This document shows, one piece after another, positions 41,601 through 50,584 of a stretch of 64,000 bases of DNA. This DNA is from Mycobacterium asiaticum DSM 44297 (GTDB taxonomy: Bacteria > Actinomycetota > Actinomycetes > Mycobacteriales > Mycobacteriaceae): NCBI RefSeq assembly GCF_000613245.1, contig NZ_HG964937.1, positions 763,563 to 827,562 on the forward strand. The letters run 5' to 3'. The notes beneath the pieces are model-generated. The model saw only the letters and a program-made list of their open reading frames with translations, was not told where the DNA came from and searched no databases. Position 1 is the stretch's first letter; each line of letters begins with the position of its first letter. The position numbers were made by a program, and so were the translations under genes.

Positions 41601-43949
41601 CTAATCCAATCCGCCTGGGCTGGTCCCGATAACTCCTTTTTCTGTGAGCGCTGCAATCGATGCGGCGTCGAGGCCCAGTAGGTCGCCGAGGATGCTCGCG
41701 TTGTGCTGCCCTAAAGTCGGCGCTGCCGACCGATACCACGTCTCAACGCTGCGGTACCTGAAGGGAATCGCCGGCACATGATGTGTTCCCACGACGGGAT
41801 GGTCGAGGCTTTCGAAGAAGCCCCGTGCTGCCAGCTGAGGGTGCATCGAACCGACCCTGGCGTCGGCCAAATCCGCAGCCGGAACACCATGTTCGACGAG
41901 CAACTGTGCGGCGGCCGCGGAATCGTATTGGGCAGCCCATTGCTCGAGGTGCTTATCGATCACGTCATGTGCCCGCACGCGCCCGTCACGAGTGTCCAAC
42001 GCGGGATCGTTCGCCCAATCCGGTTCGCGCAGAGCCGACTTGAGTAGGCGCCACTGCTCGTCCGTGGCGACCGAGATCGCCAGCCATCGTTCGGTTCCCG
42101 CGCATGGATAGAGCCCTTGTGGGGCGGCGTCGCGGCTGCGGTTTCCCAATCGCGATATCAAATTCCCGTAGGCGGTGAATTCGACAACCTGTTCGGCGGC
42201 GGCGTTGAGCGCGGACTCAACCATTGATACTTCGATGAGCGACCCTTGGCCGGTTTCGTCGCGTCGCCGGAGTCCTGCCAGCATGGCGAATGCGGAGTGC
42301 ATTCCTGCCAGTGGGTCACACGGGCCTCTGGGGATTCGCGGCTGGTCGTACTCGTGACCGGTCACCCAAGCCATTCCGGTCATCTGCTCCATCGTTTGGG
42401 CGAAACCCACGTTGTTGCGCCACGGTCCGTCGAGACCGAAGGCAGGCATGCGGACCATCACGATACGGGGGTTGTGCTCACTGACGGCCTCCCACGTGAT
42501 GGCGAAGTTGTCGAAGACGCGGGGTGAGAAGTTCTCGACCAGGATGTCTGAGCACTTGACAAGGCCGAAAAGCAGCCCCCGCCCTTCCGGCGAAGACAGG
42601 TCGAGGGTCAGCCCTCGCTTGTTGGCGTTGGTCGCCAAGTACATCCCCGACCGCTCCCACCACTGAGGTTGGGCGGCGAACGCCGCGGCCGCCATCCGTG
42701 CGCCGTCCGGGTGGTCCGTCGACTCCAGGTGAATGACCTCAGCGCCGAGCGCGGCGAGAATGTGGGTGGAGGAGGGACCCGCCCACCATGCTGTCGCGTC
42801 GATAATTCGTATGCCCTCCAGAGGAAGCCCAGGTGCACGGTCGCTCGCGGTCGTAATCCTGTTGTGGGCGGGTACTTTTGCCATTTCGCCGAGCGGGGGA
42901 GCACCGGCGGTGGGGGCCGGTCGTCGGCCATTGATCCGGTAGGGCGCCAACGGGTGGGTAAAGCTGCCGTCGGCATACGTGCCCCACACGCCGCGCGCCG
43001 CGAATTGCGGGTGGCCCAACACGGTCTGGCCATTGTTGACGGGTGAGACGGGGATCCGCAGATCGGAGGCCAACGCGACGATCTCGTCTGTGGGACGTTG
43101 CGTCGTCCATTGCCGCACAATCCGATTCCACTCGTCCCGCCGTTCCCACCGCGTCGTGGCGAGGGCCCACGCCGGGTCATCGTCGAGCAGGTCCAGTCGG
43201 CCGATCATTGCCAGGAACGACTCGAATTGTTGGCGGGTATTGGTATTGAAGCCCACCCATCCGTCCGCCGTTGGTTCGATGGAAGGGATTTCAACCTGTC
43301 GCCCCGGCACGGTCAAAGGCGGACGACCGGCCAACTCGTGGTAAATGTCAGCGAATCCGCTGGCGCTGAGGTGACACGTCTCCAGCAATGAGCAGTCCAC
43401 GATTTCGCCTGCGCCGCCGAGTTGAACTCGCCGCAATGCGCCCAGCGCCGCGACGGCGGCATAGCTGGCCAGCACCCATTCGAAGACTCGGCCACCGGCT
43501 TGAATCGGCGGTTGGTCCGGACGACCCCGCAACGCCAGGGTTCCGCTCTCGGCCTGGATCGTGAACTCCGTCGAGGGTCGGTCCCGGTACGGTCCGGTCA
43601 ACCCGTAAGGAGAGAGCGCCACGATCACCAGGTGTGGCGCTCGCCGTAGGAGGGCCTCGCGGTCGAGTGCTCCGGGGCCCAGAGAATCGACGAACACATC
43701 GGCGGAAACGATCAGAGGCTCCAGGTCGGTTAACGAAGTGCCAACGACCGAACGCTTGCCGGCGTTCAAGAATTTGAACAGCGCGCCGGCGTCGTGTCGG
43801 TCACCAAAAGTTCTGCCGCGGAAAGGATCTCCGTCCGGATTCTCAATTTTGATGACATCCGCTCCGAGGTCGGCGAACAACTTGGTGCAGTACGGACCCG
43901 AAATTTCCGTCGCCCACTCAACGACACGAACCCCACGCAGAGCGATCAT
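41601..43949 (-). CDS. Fused two-domain type III CoA transferase (CaiB/BaiF)
   Basis: 782 residues containing two complete CaiB/BaiF domains in tandem. Domain 1 starts LRGVRVVEWATEISGPYCTKLFADLGADVIKIE, domain 2 at about residue 375 with LEGIRIIDATAWWAGPSSTHILAALGAEVIHLE. Single-domain members are about 400 residues and work as interlocked dimers, so the fusion may form an internal pseudo-dimer. It would transfer CoA between acids, an ATP-free alternative to the ligases. First gene of a unit with the ferredoxin and NDMA-type dehydrogenase. The 211-base gap to the TetR gene upstream shows no clear promoter. Confidence 0.88.
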   Translation of the reverse strand: MIALRGVRVVEWATEISGPYCTKLFADLGADVIKIENPDGDPFRGRTFGDRHDAGALFKFLNAGKRSVVGTSLTDLEPLIVSADVFVDSLGPGALDREALLRRAPHLVIVALSPYGLTGPYRDRPSTEFTIQAESGTLALRGRPDQPPIQAGGRVFEWVLASYAAVAALGALRRVQLGGAGEIVDCSLLETCHLSASGFADIYHELAGRPPLTVPGRQVEIPSIEPTADGWVGFNTNTRQQFESFLAMIGRLDLLDDDPAWALATTRWERRDEWNRIVRQWTTQRPTDEIVALASDLRIPVSPVNNGQTVLGHPQFAARGVWGTYADGSFTHPLAPYRINGRRPAPTAGAPPLGEMAKVPAHNRITTASDRAPGLPLEGIRIIDATAWWAGPSSTHILAALGAEVIHLESTDHPDGARMAAAAFAAQPQWWERSGMYLATNANKRGLTLDLSSPEGRGLLFGLVKCSDILVENFSPRVFDNFAITWEAVSEHNPRIVMVRMPAFGLDGPWRNNVGFAQTMEQMTGMAWVTGHEYDQPRIPRGPCDPLAGMHSAFAMLAGLRRRDETGQGSLIEVSMVESALNAAAEQVVEFTAYGNLISRLGNRSRDAAPQGLYPCAGTERWLAISVATDEQWRLLKSALREPDWANDPALDTRDGRVRAHDVIDKHLEQWAAQYDSAAAAQLLVEHGVPAADLADARVGSMHPQLAARGFFESLDHPVVGTHHVPAIPFRYRSVETWYRSAAPTLGQHNASILGDLLGLDAASIAALTEKGVIGTSPGGLD

Positions 43950-44160
43950 CGTGCGGCTTTCCGTGTCAATGTCTGCTGAAGTGAGTTACCCGCCCCGATG
44001 AGTGCACACATGCCACTTCCTGTCCTCACGCTCGTGCCGATCGAGCAGGGTGTTCTGCATCCGCGCAATGGCGGCTTGCTTGGCAACGACGCTAGCGACG
44101 GGAAAGCTGAGGCGTCAAGTGCGACTCGATAAGCCCGGCTGGGTTGAGTCGTTGGGGCTT

Positions 44161-44850
44161 TCAGTCGGCCGCACGCACTTGGGGGGACCGTTGGACCCGC
44201 CCGCTGCGTTTGGCGGGTGGCTTCGCAGTCGACGTGGTTACCCCTTTGGCGAGGATTTGCGAACCCAGTTCGATTTGCGCGCGGATATCTGATTCGCCGG
44301 TACCAAACCAGCGTGGTCCGAGACTCGTTGTGAAGATGATGAAATTGGCCAGCAGCTCGGCGAACAGGTCGGCGTCGACGTCGGCCCTGATTTGCCCCGC
44401 GGCTTGGTAGTGGCGAACACCTTCGGCAATAACGGCCGTACGGCGTGCGTGATTGGGTTGCAGCACGCGCAGCGAGAAGTCCGGATCTGATAGCGCCCGA
44501 CCCGAAATGTCCCAGCCGGGAACACCGGTGTCCCGGTCATCGATCCTGAGTCTCGCAAAGAAAAGCTGCTCGATATAGTCCTCGAAGCGCGCAGGCAGGG
44601 CCGCCACAACCTGCTCCTCGGCCTCGCTGACGAGGTCCGCAATCTGTCGGGAAACAACCTGCTCGAAAATGCCTTGCTTGTCCCCGAAGTAGTGGAACAG
44701 CATTGCCTCCGAGCAGTCGGCGCGACGGGCGATCTCCTTTGTCGCCGCGGCCGCGTATCCCGCTTCGGCAAAGACCTCAGCAGCCGCTTCAAGGAGGGCT
44801 CGCTGTTTGCCGTCCTTGTCGCGAACTCGTCGCCGCGCGCTTGCAGTCAT
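44161..44850 (-). CDS. TetR-family transcriptional regulator, candidate controller of the paired P450s
   Basis: 229 residues from ATG 44850; an upstream frame to 44919 lacks homology. Helix-turn-helix: RALLEAAAEVFAEAGYAAAATKEIARRADCSEAMLFHYFGDKQGIFEQVV. Long C-terminal region ending in a basic, disordered tail (TSTAKPPAKRSGRVQRS). It is divergent from the P450 at 45149, 300 bases away. The GAGT-N8-ACTC inverted repeat on the P450 promoters at 44960 and 22352 is a natural candidate operator. That pairing is inference from position. Confidence 0.85.
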   Translation of the reverse strand: MTASARRRVRDKDGKQRALLEAAAEVFAEAGYAAAATKEIARRADCSEAMLFHYFGDKQGIFEQVVSRQIADLVSEAEEQVVAALPARFEDYIEQLFFARLRIDDRDTGVPGWDISGRALSDPDFSLRVLQPNHARRTAVIAEGVRHYQAAGQIRADVDADLFAELLANFIIFTTSLGPRWFGTGESDIRAQIELGSQILAKGVTTSTAKPPAKRSGRVQRSPQVRAAD

Positions 44851-44959
44851 CACACACACTTTAGCGAGCAGCCGTGGGCGGAGGGGAAGCCTGCATGTGT
44901 GCCGCGCGTTCGCGCGCACTGCGCGGGCCCGTTGATCTCAAGTGCTTTCCGGTAGTTAT

Positions 44960-44998
44960 CGAGTGTGACTTGACTCCTCGCAGTCGACGATTTACTGT
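44960..44998 (+). promoter_or_regulatory. P450 promoter B' with GAGT-N8-ACTC operator (copy of 22352-22390)
   Basis: TTGACT (44970-44975), 17 bases, TACTGT (44993-44998), with CGAGTGTGACTTGACTCC (44960-44977) overlapping the -35 box. Same boxes, same spacing and the same overlapping inverted repeat as at 22352-22390. The start lies about 145 bases before ATG 45149. The gap 44851-45148 otherwise shows the shared leader (GAGGGCCGGCGCAATG) and no gene. Confidence 0.7.
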
Positions 44999-45148
44999 GC
45001 TGCCAAAGCAAATTTCGGCGTGTGCGAGAAATCCGAGGGCCGGCGCAATGCAGCGTGCCTGGAATGTGGCGGTCCCTCGGTGCTGGCTGTCGAGCCAGGC
45101 TGACCGCTGGCGGTGTATCGAGGTCGGCGGGGGCGGAAAGGACTACCC

Positions 45149-46369
45149 ATGGTGAGCAAATCACCGGAGGAGCACGCGCGGAACTTCGATCTTCGTCACG
45201 AAGACTTCGACGACCAAGAATTCCTCTACGAGGTCTACGCGGTGATGCGCGAGAACGGACCGTTCAGTCACCAGGATGTCCCTTTCCTGGGACAGACTCC
45301 GGGGGGCGCGTGGGTCGCCACCCGCTACGACGACTGCTACGAGATCTTGCGCGATTGGCGCAGCTTCTCCAGCAAGCCAGTCGGGGGCAACCCGACGTCG
45401 TTTGGCGACATCGTGATCAACTTGGATCCACCACGACAGCAGCAGCTTCGCAAAGTTCTCAACCCATATTTTTCCCCGGGCCGGATGAAGGACCTGGAGC
45501 CCCAGGTGCGCGCGATCACCGATGGGTTGATCGACAACTTCATCGAATCGGGCCGTGGCGACCTCGCCCACGTCGCATGGCAGCAACCCGGGATAGTGTT
45601 CTTCCGGCATTTGCTAGGCATGCCCGTTGAGGACGTGCCGCTCTACATCGAGGCGGCTGACCTCGGAATCAATGGTGAGAGCGAAGAGGTCCGAATCGGT
45701 GCGATGACGAATCTCTACCATCGCGTGCGCGACGAGATGGACAAACGTCGTAGTGAACCGCCCCGTGACGACCTGATCGATGTTTTGCTCGCCGCCGAGA
45801 TCGACGGCGAGAAGTTGAGCTTCGACGACGCTGTCGCGAATGCGCTTCTGCTGGTGCAAGCGGGGCTTGAAACAACTTCTAGTGCAATGTCGTTCGCCTT
45901 TTTCTATCTGGGCACCCATGCTTCGGAGCGCGACCGACTCGTACGCGAAGCCGAGTTGATGCCTACAGCGATAGAAGAATTCATCCGGTTCGCAGGTTCG
46001 GTCCACGGACTGCATCGCTCAGTCGCGGAAGAGGTTGAACTAAGCGGCCAGAAGTTCTGCCCCGGGGAGACGGTCGTCGTGAACTATGCGGCCGCCAACC
46101 GCGACGCCCGCGAGTTCGACGAGCCGGACAAGTGCATTCTCGATCGACAGACAAATCGCCACCTCGGGTTCGGAGCCGGCGTCCATCGCTGTCTGGGGTC
46201 CAATCTCGCCCGACTCGAGTTTCGGGTGGGCGTCGAACAGACCCTGCGTCGCATACCCGACTACTCCATCCCCCCAGGGGCAAAGGTTGATTTCCACGGG
46301 AATTCGGTCACTCGGGGCTACCGCGCTCTGCCTGTCGTCTTCACGCCGGGCGCCCGCATCGGCCGGTGA
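45149..46369 (+). CDS. Cytochrome P450, paralogue of the one at 22574
   Basis: 406 residues from ATG 45149, with GGAAAGGA 7 bases upstream. I-helix QAGLETTSS, K-helix EFIR and heme loop LGFGAGVHRCLGSNLARLE. Aligns along its whole length with the P450 at 22574, as do their promoters and leaders, so this is a duplication including the control region. It leads a four-gene unit (P450, amidohydrolase, aldehyde dehydrogenase, CoA transferase). The two copies may act on related positions or be expressed under the same signal. Confidence 0.92.
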   Translation: MVSKSPEEHARNFDLRHEDFDDQEFLYEVYAVMRENGPFSHQDVPFLGQTPGGAWVATRYDDCYEILRDWRSFSSKPVGGNPTSFGDIVINLDPPRQQQLRKVLNPYFSPGRMKDLEPQVRAITDGLIDNFIESGRGDLAHVAWQQPGIVFFRHLLGMPVEDVPLYIEAADLGINGESEEVRIGAMTNLYHRVRDEMDKRRSEPPRDDLIDVLLAAEIDGEKLSFDDAVANALLLVQAGLETTSSAMSFAFFYLGTHASERDRLVREAELMPTAIEEFIRFAGSVHGLHRSVAEEVELSGQKFCPGETVVVNYAAANRDAREFDEPDKCILDRQTNRHLGFGAGVHRCLGSNLARLEFRVGVEQTLRRIPDYSIPPGAKVDFHGNSVTRGYRALPVVFTPGARIGR

Positions 46370-46434
46370 GAGGCGGCAGGCGACCGCCGAATCGTTTTCG
46401 CAGCCAACGTAATAGCGAAATCAGGGAGGAACCC

Positions 46435-47640
46435 GTGGACAAACAAGATCTTCAATGGATGATCTCCGTCGATGACCATATCATCGAGCCCCCGAACCTG
46501 TGGGTCGACCGCGCGTCGGCTGCCGACCGCGATCGAGTGCCGCGCGTGGAGCGCATCGACGGCATCGATACGTGGATATACGACCAAGCGCGCGCGTCGG
46601 TTTTGGGCATCTTGGTCGCGGCTCACCAGAGGCCGGCCGAGTACTCCCCGTTGCCAGTGAATTACGACGAGATGCCCCGTGCCTACTTCGACCCGGTTGC
46701 CCGCATCCCTGACATGAACGAGGATCACGTGATTGCGGGGCTGAACTTTCCGTTCTTCCCAAGGTTCTGTGGTCAGATGTTCGCCCACCTCGGTGACCGC
46801 GACCTAGGTCTCAAATGCGTGCGTGCGTACAACGACTTCGTCATCGACGAGTGGTGCGCGGCGGCGCCCGGTCGCTATATCCCCATGATCATCATTCCGT
46901 TGTGGGATACCCGTTTGGCCGTCGAGGAGACGCTACGGTGCGCCGGCAAGGGCGCCAAAGCTATTGCCTTCTCGGAAAACCTGCACCCGCTGGGATTTCC
47001 GTCCATCCACTCGGGGGCATGGGACGACTTCTTCGCGGCGGTGAACGAGACGAAGATGCCGCTGTGCACACACATCGGCTCGTCGTCGGTTAGCCCCACT
47101 ACGTCGCCTGACGCACCTTTTGGGGTTCAGGCGGTCAACATCAACCTCAATCTCGCGAACTCGACCACGGATTGGTTGTTCTCGGGCAAGCTGCAGAAGT
47201 ATCCCGACCTGAAGATCGTGCTGGCCGAGGGCGGTATCGGCTGGATCCCCTACCTCATCGAGCGTGCCGAGCATGTCGCCACCGACTACCAGTATCTGCG
47301 CGCCAACAACTGGGCGGTGGATCCGGCCACGATGCGCTTGACCCCGGTGCCCACCGACCCCGAGGTTTTTCCGGAGTCACCGCGCCAGCTCTTCCGCGAC
47401 CACATGTACGGCTGCTTCATTGAGGATGACTTCGGGGCAGCTAACCTCGACGCCATCGGTGTCGACAATGTGATGATTGAAACGGATTATCCGCACACTG
47501 ACAGCCTCTGGCCCAACTCCCTTCTGGCCGCTCACAAGGCGCTCGACGGCCGGTCCGACCTCGACAAGTACAAGGTGCTGCAGGGTAATGCTCGCCGGGT
47601 GTTCGACTTTGAGCCCGCCCCATATCCGACGCTGAAGTAG
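46435..47640 (+). CDS. Amidohydrolase-family protein (ACMSD-like metal-dependent hydrolase/decarboxylase)
   Basis: 401 residues from GTG 46435, with AGGGAGGA upstream. Amidohydrolase 2 (PF04909) TIM-barrel pattern: SVDDHIIEPP (first His), LCTHIGSSS (metal His), and the C-terminal ETDYPHTDSLWPNS (catalytic Asp), with VLAEGGIGWIPYLIER. Family members include decarboxylases and hydrolases; the mycobacterial copies beside P450 and CoA enzymes have no assigned reaction that I know of. 65 bases after the P450, 15 before the aldehyde dehydrogenase. Confidence 0.8.
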   Translation: MDKQDLQWMISVDDHIIEPPNLWVDRASAADRDRVPRVERIDGIDTWIYDQARASVLGILVAAHQRPAEYSPLPVNYDEMPRAYFDPVARIPDMNEDHVIAGLNFPFFPRFCGQMFAHLGDRDLGLKCVRAYNDFVIDEWCAAAPGRYIPMIIIPLWDTRLAVEETLRCAGKGAKAIAFSENLHPLGFPSIHSGAWDDFFAAVNETKMPLCTHIGSSSVSPTTSPDAPFGVQAVNINLNLANSTTDWLFSGKLQKYPDLKIVLAEGGIGWIPYLIERAEHVATDYQYLRANNWAVDPATMRLTPVPTDPEVFPESPRQLFRDHMYGCFIEDDFGAANLDAIGVDNVMIETDYPHTDSLWPNSLLAAHKALDGRSDLDKYKVLQGNARRVFDFEPAPYPTLK

Positions 47641-47655
47641 CCAACGGCTCGTTTG

Positions 47656-49179
47656 ATGCGGGAGTACCAGAGCTTCATCGACGGTAAGTGGTTGAGCGAC
47701 AACGCCCTCGGCCTCATCGATGTTATCGATCCGTCCAATGAAGAGGTGATCGGCCGAGTCGTCGACGGTGGACCAAAGCAGGCGGCGATGGCGATCGAGG
47801 CTGCCCGGCGAGCATTCGACGAAGGTCCGTGGCCGTGGATGCCCGTGCGGGAGCGGGGGAAGATCATCAAGCGGTTCGCTGAGATTCTCGATGACCGCAA
47901 AGCGGAGCTAAGGCAGCTAGTCGTCGCCGAGATCGGTTCGACCGGCTTCATCACGGACCTGATTCAGGTTGGCGGTGCCATCGAGGCCGCCCACTACTAC
48001 GGCGAGTTCGTCGAACACGATGTGGCGTGGGTGGAGACACCGGGCGGACCTATAGTTACGCCGACCGGCCTGGGCGGCGTGACGGTGGTTCGTGAACCGG
48101 TCGGGGTGGTCGGCGTCATCACACCGTTCAACTTTCCCTTCTCCATCAACATTCAGAAGTGCTTGGCTGCCTTGGCCGTCGGCTGCACTGTGGTGCTCAA
48201 GCCTCACCCGTGGACTCCGATGAACGCCCTGGAGTTGGCCAAGGTCAGTGAGGAAGCCGGCCTTCCGCCCGGTGTGTTCAATGTGGTTGTCGGCGGTGCG
48301 GAAGTGGGAGAGGAGCTGTGTACCCACAAAGGCGTTGACATGATTGGGTTCACCGGTTCGACGGCGACCGGGCGGCGGATTCGTGAACTATCGGCGGCAA
48401 CGATGAAACGCGCACAGCTGGAACTAGGCGGCAAGAGCGCGCACATCGTCCTCGACGATCTCACCGAAAGTGACGTCGCGGGAATAGGATTCGGGCAGGT
48501 GCTGATGCATGCAGGACAGGCATGTACCGTCACGTCGCGACTTCTGTTGCCCGAGCATCTGCTCGACGCCTATGTCGAGGGCCTCAAAGCCATGGCTCCG
48601 ATGATCACGGTCGGGGACCCGCGTGATCCCACGACTGTTGTTGGTCCGTTGATCAGGGATCAGCAGCGTCGGCGAGTTGAATCCTTCGTAGCGGCGGGCC
48701 TGCAGGACGGCGCGCGGCTGGTGGTCGGTGGCAAACGTCCCGAACATCTCGAACGTGGCTTCTACTACGAGCCAACGGCATTTGTCGACTGTCGCAGCGA
48801 CATGTCCTTATGTCAGGAGGAGGTGTTCGGGCCTGTGCTGGCGGTGATGACCTATCGCTCCGAAGACGAAGCCATCCGCATCGCGAACGACTCCATCTAC
48901 GGTTTGGCGGGTCTGGTAATGACTCGCAACGCCGCGAAGGGATTCAACGTCGCGAGGCAGGTCAGAACCGGCACCATCATGGTGCAGACTGTCGCACCCG
49001 GTATCGATCTAGGAGCCAATCCGGGCGGAGGGCAGGGTCCGGGCTGGTCTCTACCGGCCCGCGGCATGTTCAACGGCGGCGGGCCGTTCGGCGGCTTCAA
49101 GCAAAGCGGTCTCGGCCGAGAGCAGGGTCGCTGGGGCTTCGAGGAATACACCGAGCTGAAGTCGATCACCATGCTGTAG
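47656..49179 (+). CDS. NAD(P)-dependent aldehyde dehydrogenase
   Basis: 507 residues from ATG 47656 (a TTG at 47653 is also possible). Catalytic Glu in LELGGKSAH, Cys in GQACTVTSRLLL, cofactor motif GFTGSTATGRRI and TPFNFPFSINIQKCLAALAVGCTVVLKPH. A glycine-rich segment, LGANPGGGQGPGWSLPARGMFNGGG, before GGFKQSGLG is an unusual insertion compared with the ALDH at 17357. Probably oxidises the aldehyde of the second branch. 24 bases before the CoA transferase. Confidence 0.9.
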   Translation: MREYQSFIDGKWLSDNALGLIDVIDPSNEEVIGRVVDGGPKQAAMAIEAARRAFDEGPWPWMPVRERGKIIKRFAEILDDRKAELRQLVVAEIGSTGFITDLIQVGGAIEAAHYYGEFVEHDVAWVETPGGPIVTPTGLGGVTVVREPVGVVGVITPFNFPFSINIQKCLAALAVGCTVVLKPHPWTPMNALELAKVSEEAGLPPGVFNVVVGGAEVGEELCTHKGVDMIGFTGSTATGRRIRELSAATMKRAQLELGGKSAHIVLDDLTESDVAGIGFGQVLMHAGQACTVTSRLLLPEHLLDAYVEGLKAMAPMITVGDPRDPTTVVGPLIRDQQRRRVESFVAAGLQDGARLVVGGKRPEHLERGFYYEPTAFVDCRSDMSLCQEEVFGPVLAVMTYRSEDEAIRIANDSIYGLAGLVMTRNAAKGFNVARQVRTGTIMVQTVAPGIDLGANPGGGQGPGWSLPARGMFNGGGPFGGFKQSGLGREQGRWGFEEYTELKSITML

Positions 49180-49203
49180 TCGCACCGCACTCTGAAAGGT
49201 CGC

Positions 49204-50379
49204 GTGTTGGAATTTCTCAAAGACGTCCGGGTTCTTGAAGTGTCACTTTTCTCCGCGGATGCACTGGGCGGGCACCTGGCTGATCTCGGTGCAGAGGTAA
49301 TCAAGGTGGAGCCGCCTGGCGGCGGCGGCTTCCGCGGTGCGGCGGTTTCCGGCGGGGAACTGCAGGACTCGCACTGGAATCGCGGCAAAAAGAGTGTGGC
49401 GATCAACCTGAAAACGCCTGAGGGTCAAGAGGTGTTTCGCCGCCTGGCCGCGACATCTGCGGTGGTAATCGATGGCCTACGCTATGGAACCGCGCACCGG
49501 CTCGGCTTCAGCTACGACGAGATCGTCGCAGTCAACCCGGCAGTTGTGTACTGCGTGCTCAACGGCATGGGCAGCTATGGGCCCTACACCCGATTAGCCA
49601 CGCACGGGTTGTCCTTCGACTGTTTCGCCGGCTTGAGCCCGCCGATCATCGATGCGGATGGAACGCCACGCCTTTCGGGGGCGGCGACAGGGACGACAGG
49701 TGTTCTGGCGGGGCCGCTGTACGCAGCGATGGGCGTACTCGCCGCGCTGCACGCTGCCGGGCGCGACCGCAAGCCGCAGTACGTCGAAGTAGCGCAGGTC
49801 GATGCTGCGATCAATTGGAACTTTCAACAGCTCGCAGCGCTGGCGAACGGTCGACCCACCTACGGCGAAGGAATCCGCGCTTCGCTTCGTTACCAGTACT
49901 ACGAAACGAACGACGGCAACTACGTCGTGTTCAACGCCTTGGAGGACAAGTTCTGGCTGAGATTCTGCGAGTCACTGGAGAGGATGGATCTTTATGAACC
50001 GGGGCGCCGGAAGCCGGGGGAGGATGTTGAGGCAGAGGCTCTGCTGCGCAACGAGTTGACGGCGATCTTCAAGTCCCGCACTCGCAGGGAGTGGACCGAG
50101 TTCTTTATCGCCACCGATATCGCGGGTGCGCCAGCGTTTTTGGGCGCCGATCTATTCGACGACGACCATACGAAGGCACGCCGACTTGTCTATGAGCAAG
50201 CACACCCTGACGGGACCTCGAAGAGAATGGTGGGCACGTGCATCAAGACCAAACCCGACGACGGATTCGCACCGCCGGGAGCGCCGCACGTCGGGCAACA
50301 TACGGAAGAAGTGCTCACCCGCTTGGCGGGCTACGACGCGGCCGGAATTGAGCGGCTACGTTCTGCGGGCACGATCTGA
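49204..50379 (+). CDS. Type III CoA transferase (CaiB/BaiF), single domain
   Basis: 391 residues from GTG 49204. CaiB/BaiF signatures: LKDVRVLEVSLFSADALGGHLADLGAEVIKVEPPGG, HWNRGKKSVAINLKTPEGQEVFRRLAAT, NGMGSYGPY and DVEAEALLRNELTAIFKSRTRREWTEFF. Normal length for a single domain, unlike the fused version at 41601. It is the last gene of the P450-amidohydrolase-ALDH unit and could load CoA on to the acid produced by the aldehyde dehydrogenase. The 205 bases to the next gene (convergent) show nothing definite. Confidence 0.9.
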   Translation: MLEFLKDVRVLEVSLFSADALGGHLADLGAEVIKVEPPGGGGFRGAAVSGGELQDSHWNRGKKSVAINLKTPEGQEVFRRLAATSAVVIDGLRYGTAHRLGFSYDEIVAVNPAVVYCVLNGMGSYGPYTRLATHGLSFDCFAGLSPPIIDADGTPRLSGAATGTTGVLAGPLYAAMGVLAALHAAGRDRKPQYVEVAQVDAAINWNFQQLAALANGRPTYGEGIRASLRYQYYETNDGNYVVFNALEDKFWLRFCESLERMDLYEPGRRKPGEDVEAEALLRNELTAIFKSRTRREWTEFFIATDIAGAPAFLGADLFDDDHTKARRLVYEQAHPDGTSKRMVGTCIKTKPDDGFAPPGAPHVGQHTEEVLTRLAGYDAAGIERLRSAGTI

Positions 50380-50584
50380 ATATTTTCGTGCTCATCCGAT
50401 GTTCAAGGACTGCAACGGTTCGCCTATCAGCGACTTCTTTCTAGCTCACGGCCGCGTGCTTCGGCTGCCCCCGACGGCCGAGGGCCATTGGTAGCCGTAC
50501 TGATGCCGTACCGCAAGGGCACCGGTGACGGCCAGACGCGTTGGAACACAAGGTATTTGCCGTCTAGCCGGCAGTGTTTTCGCC

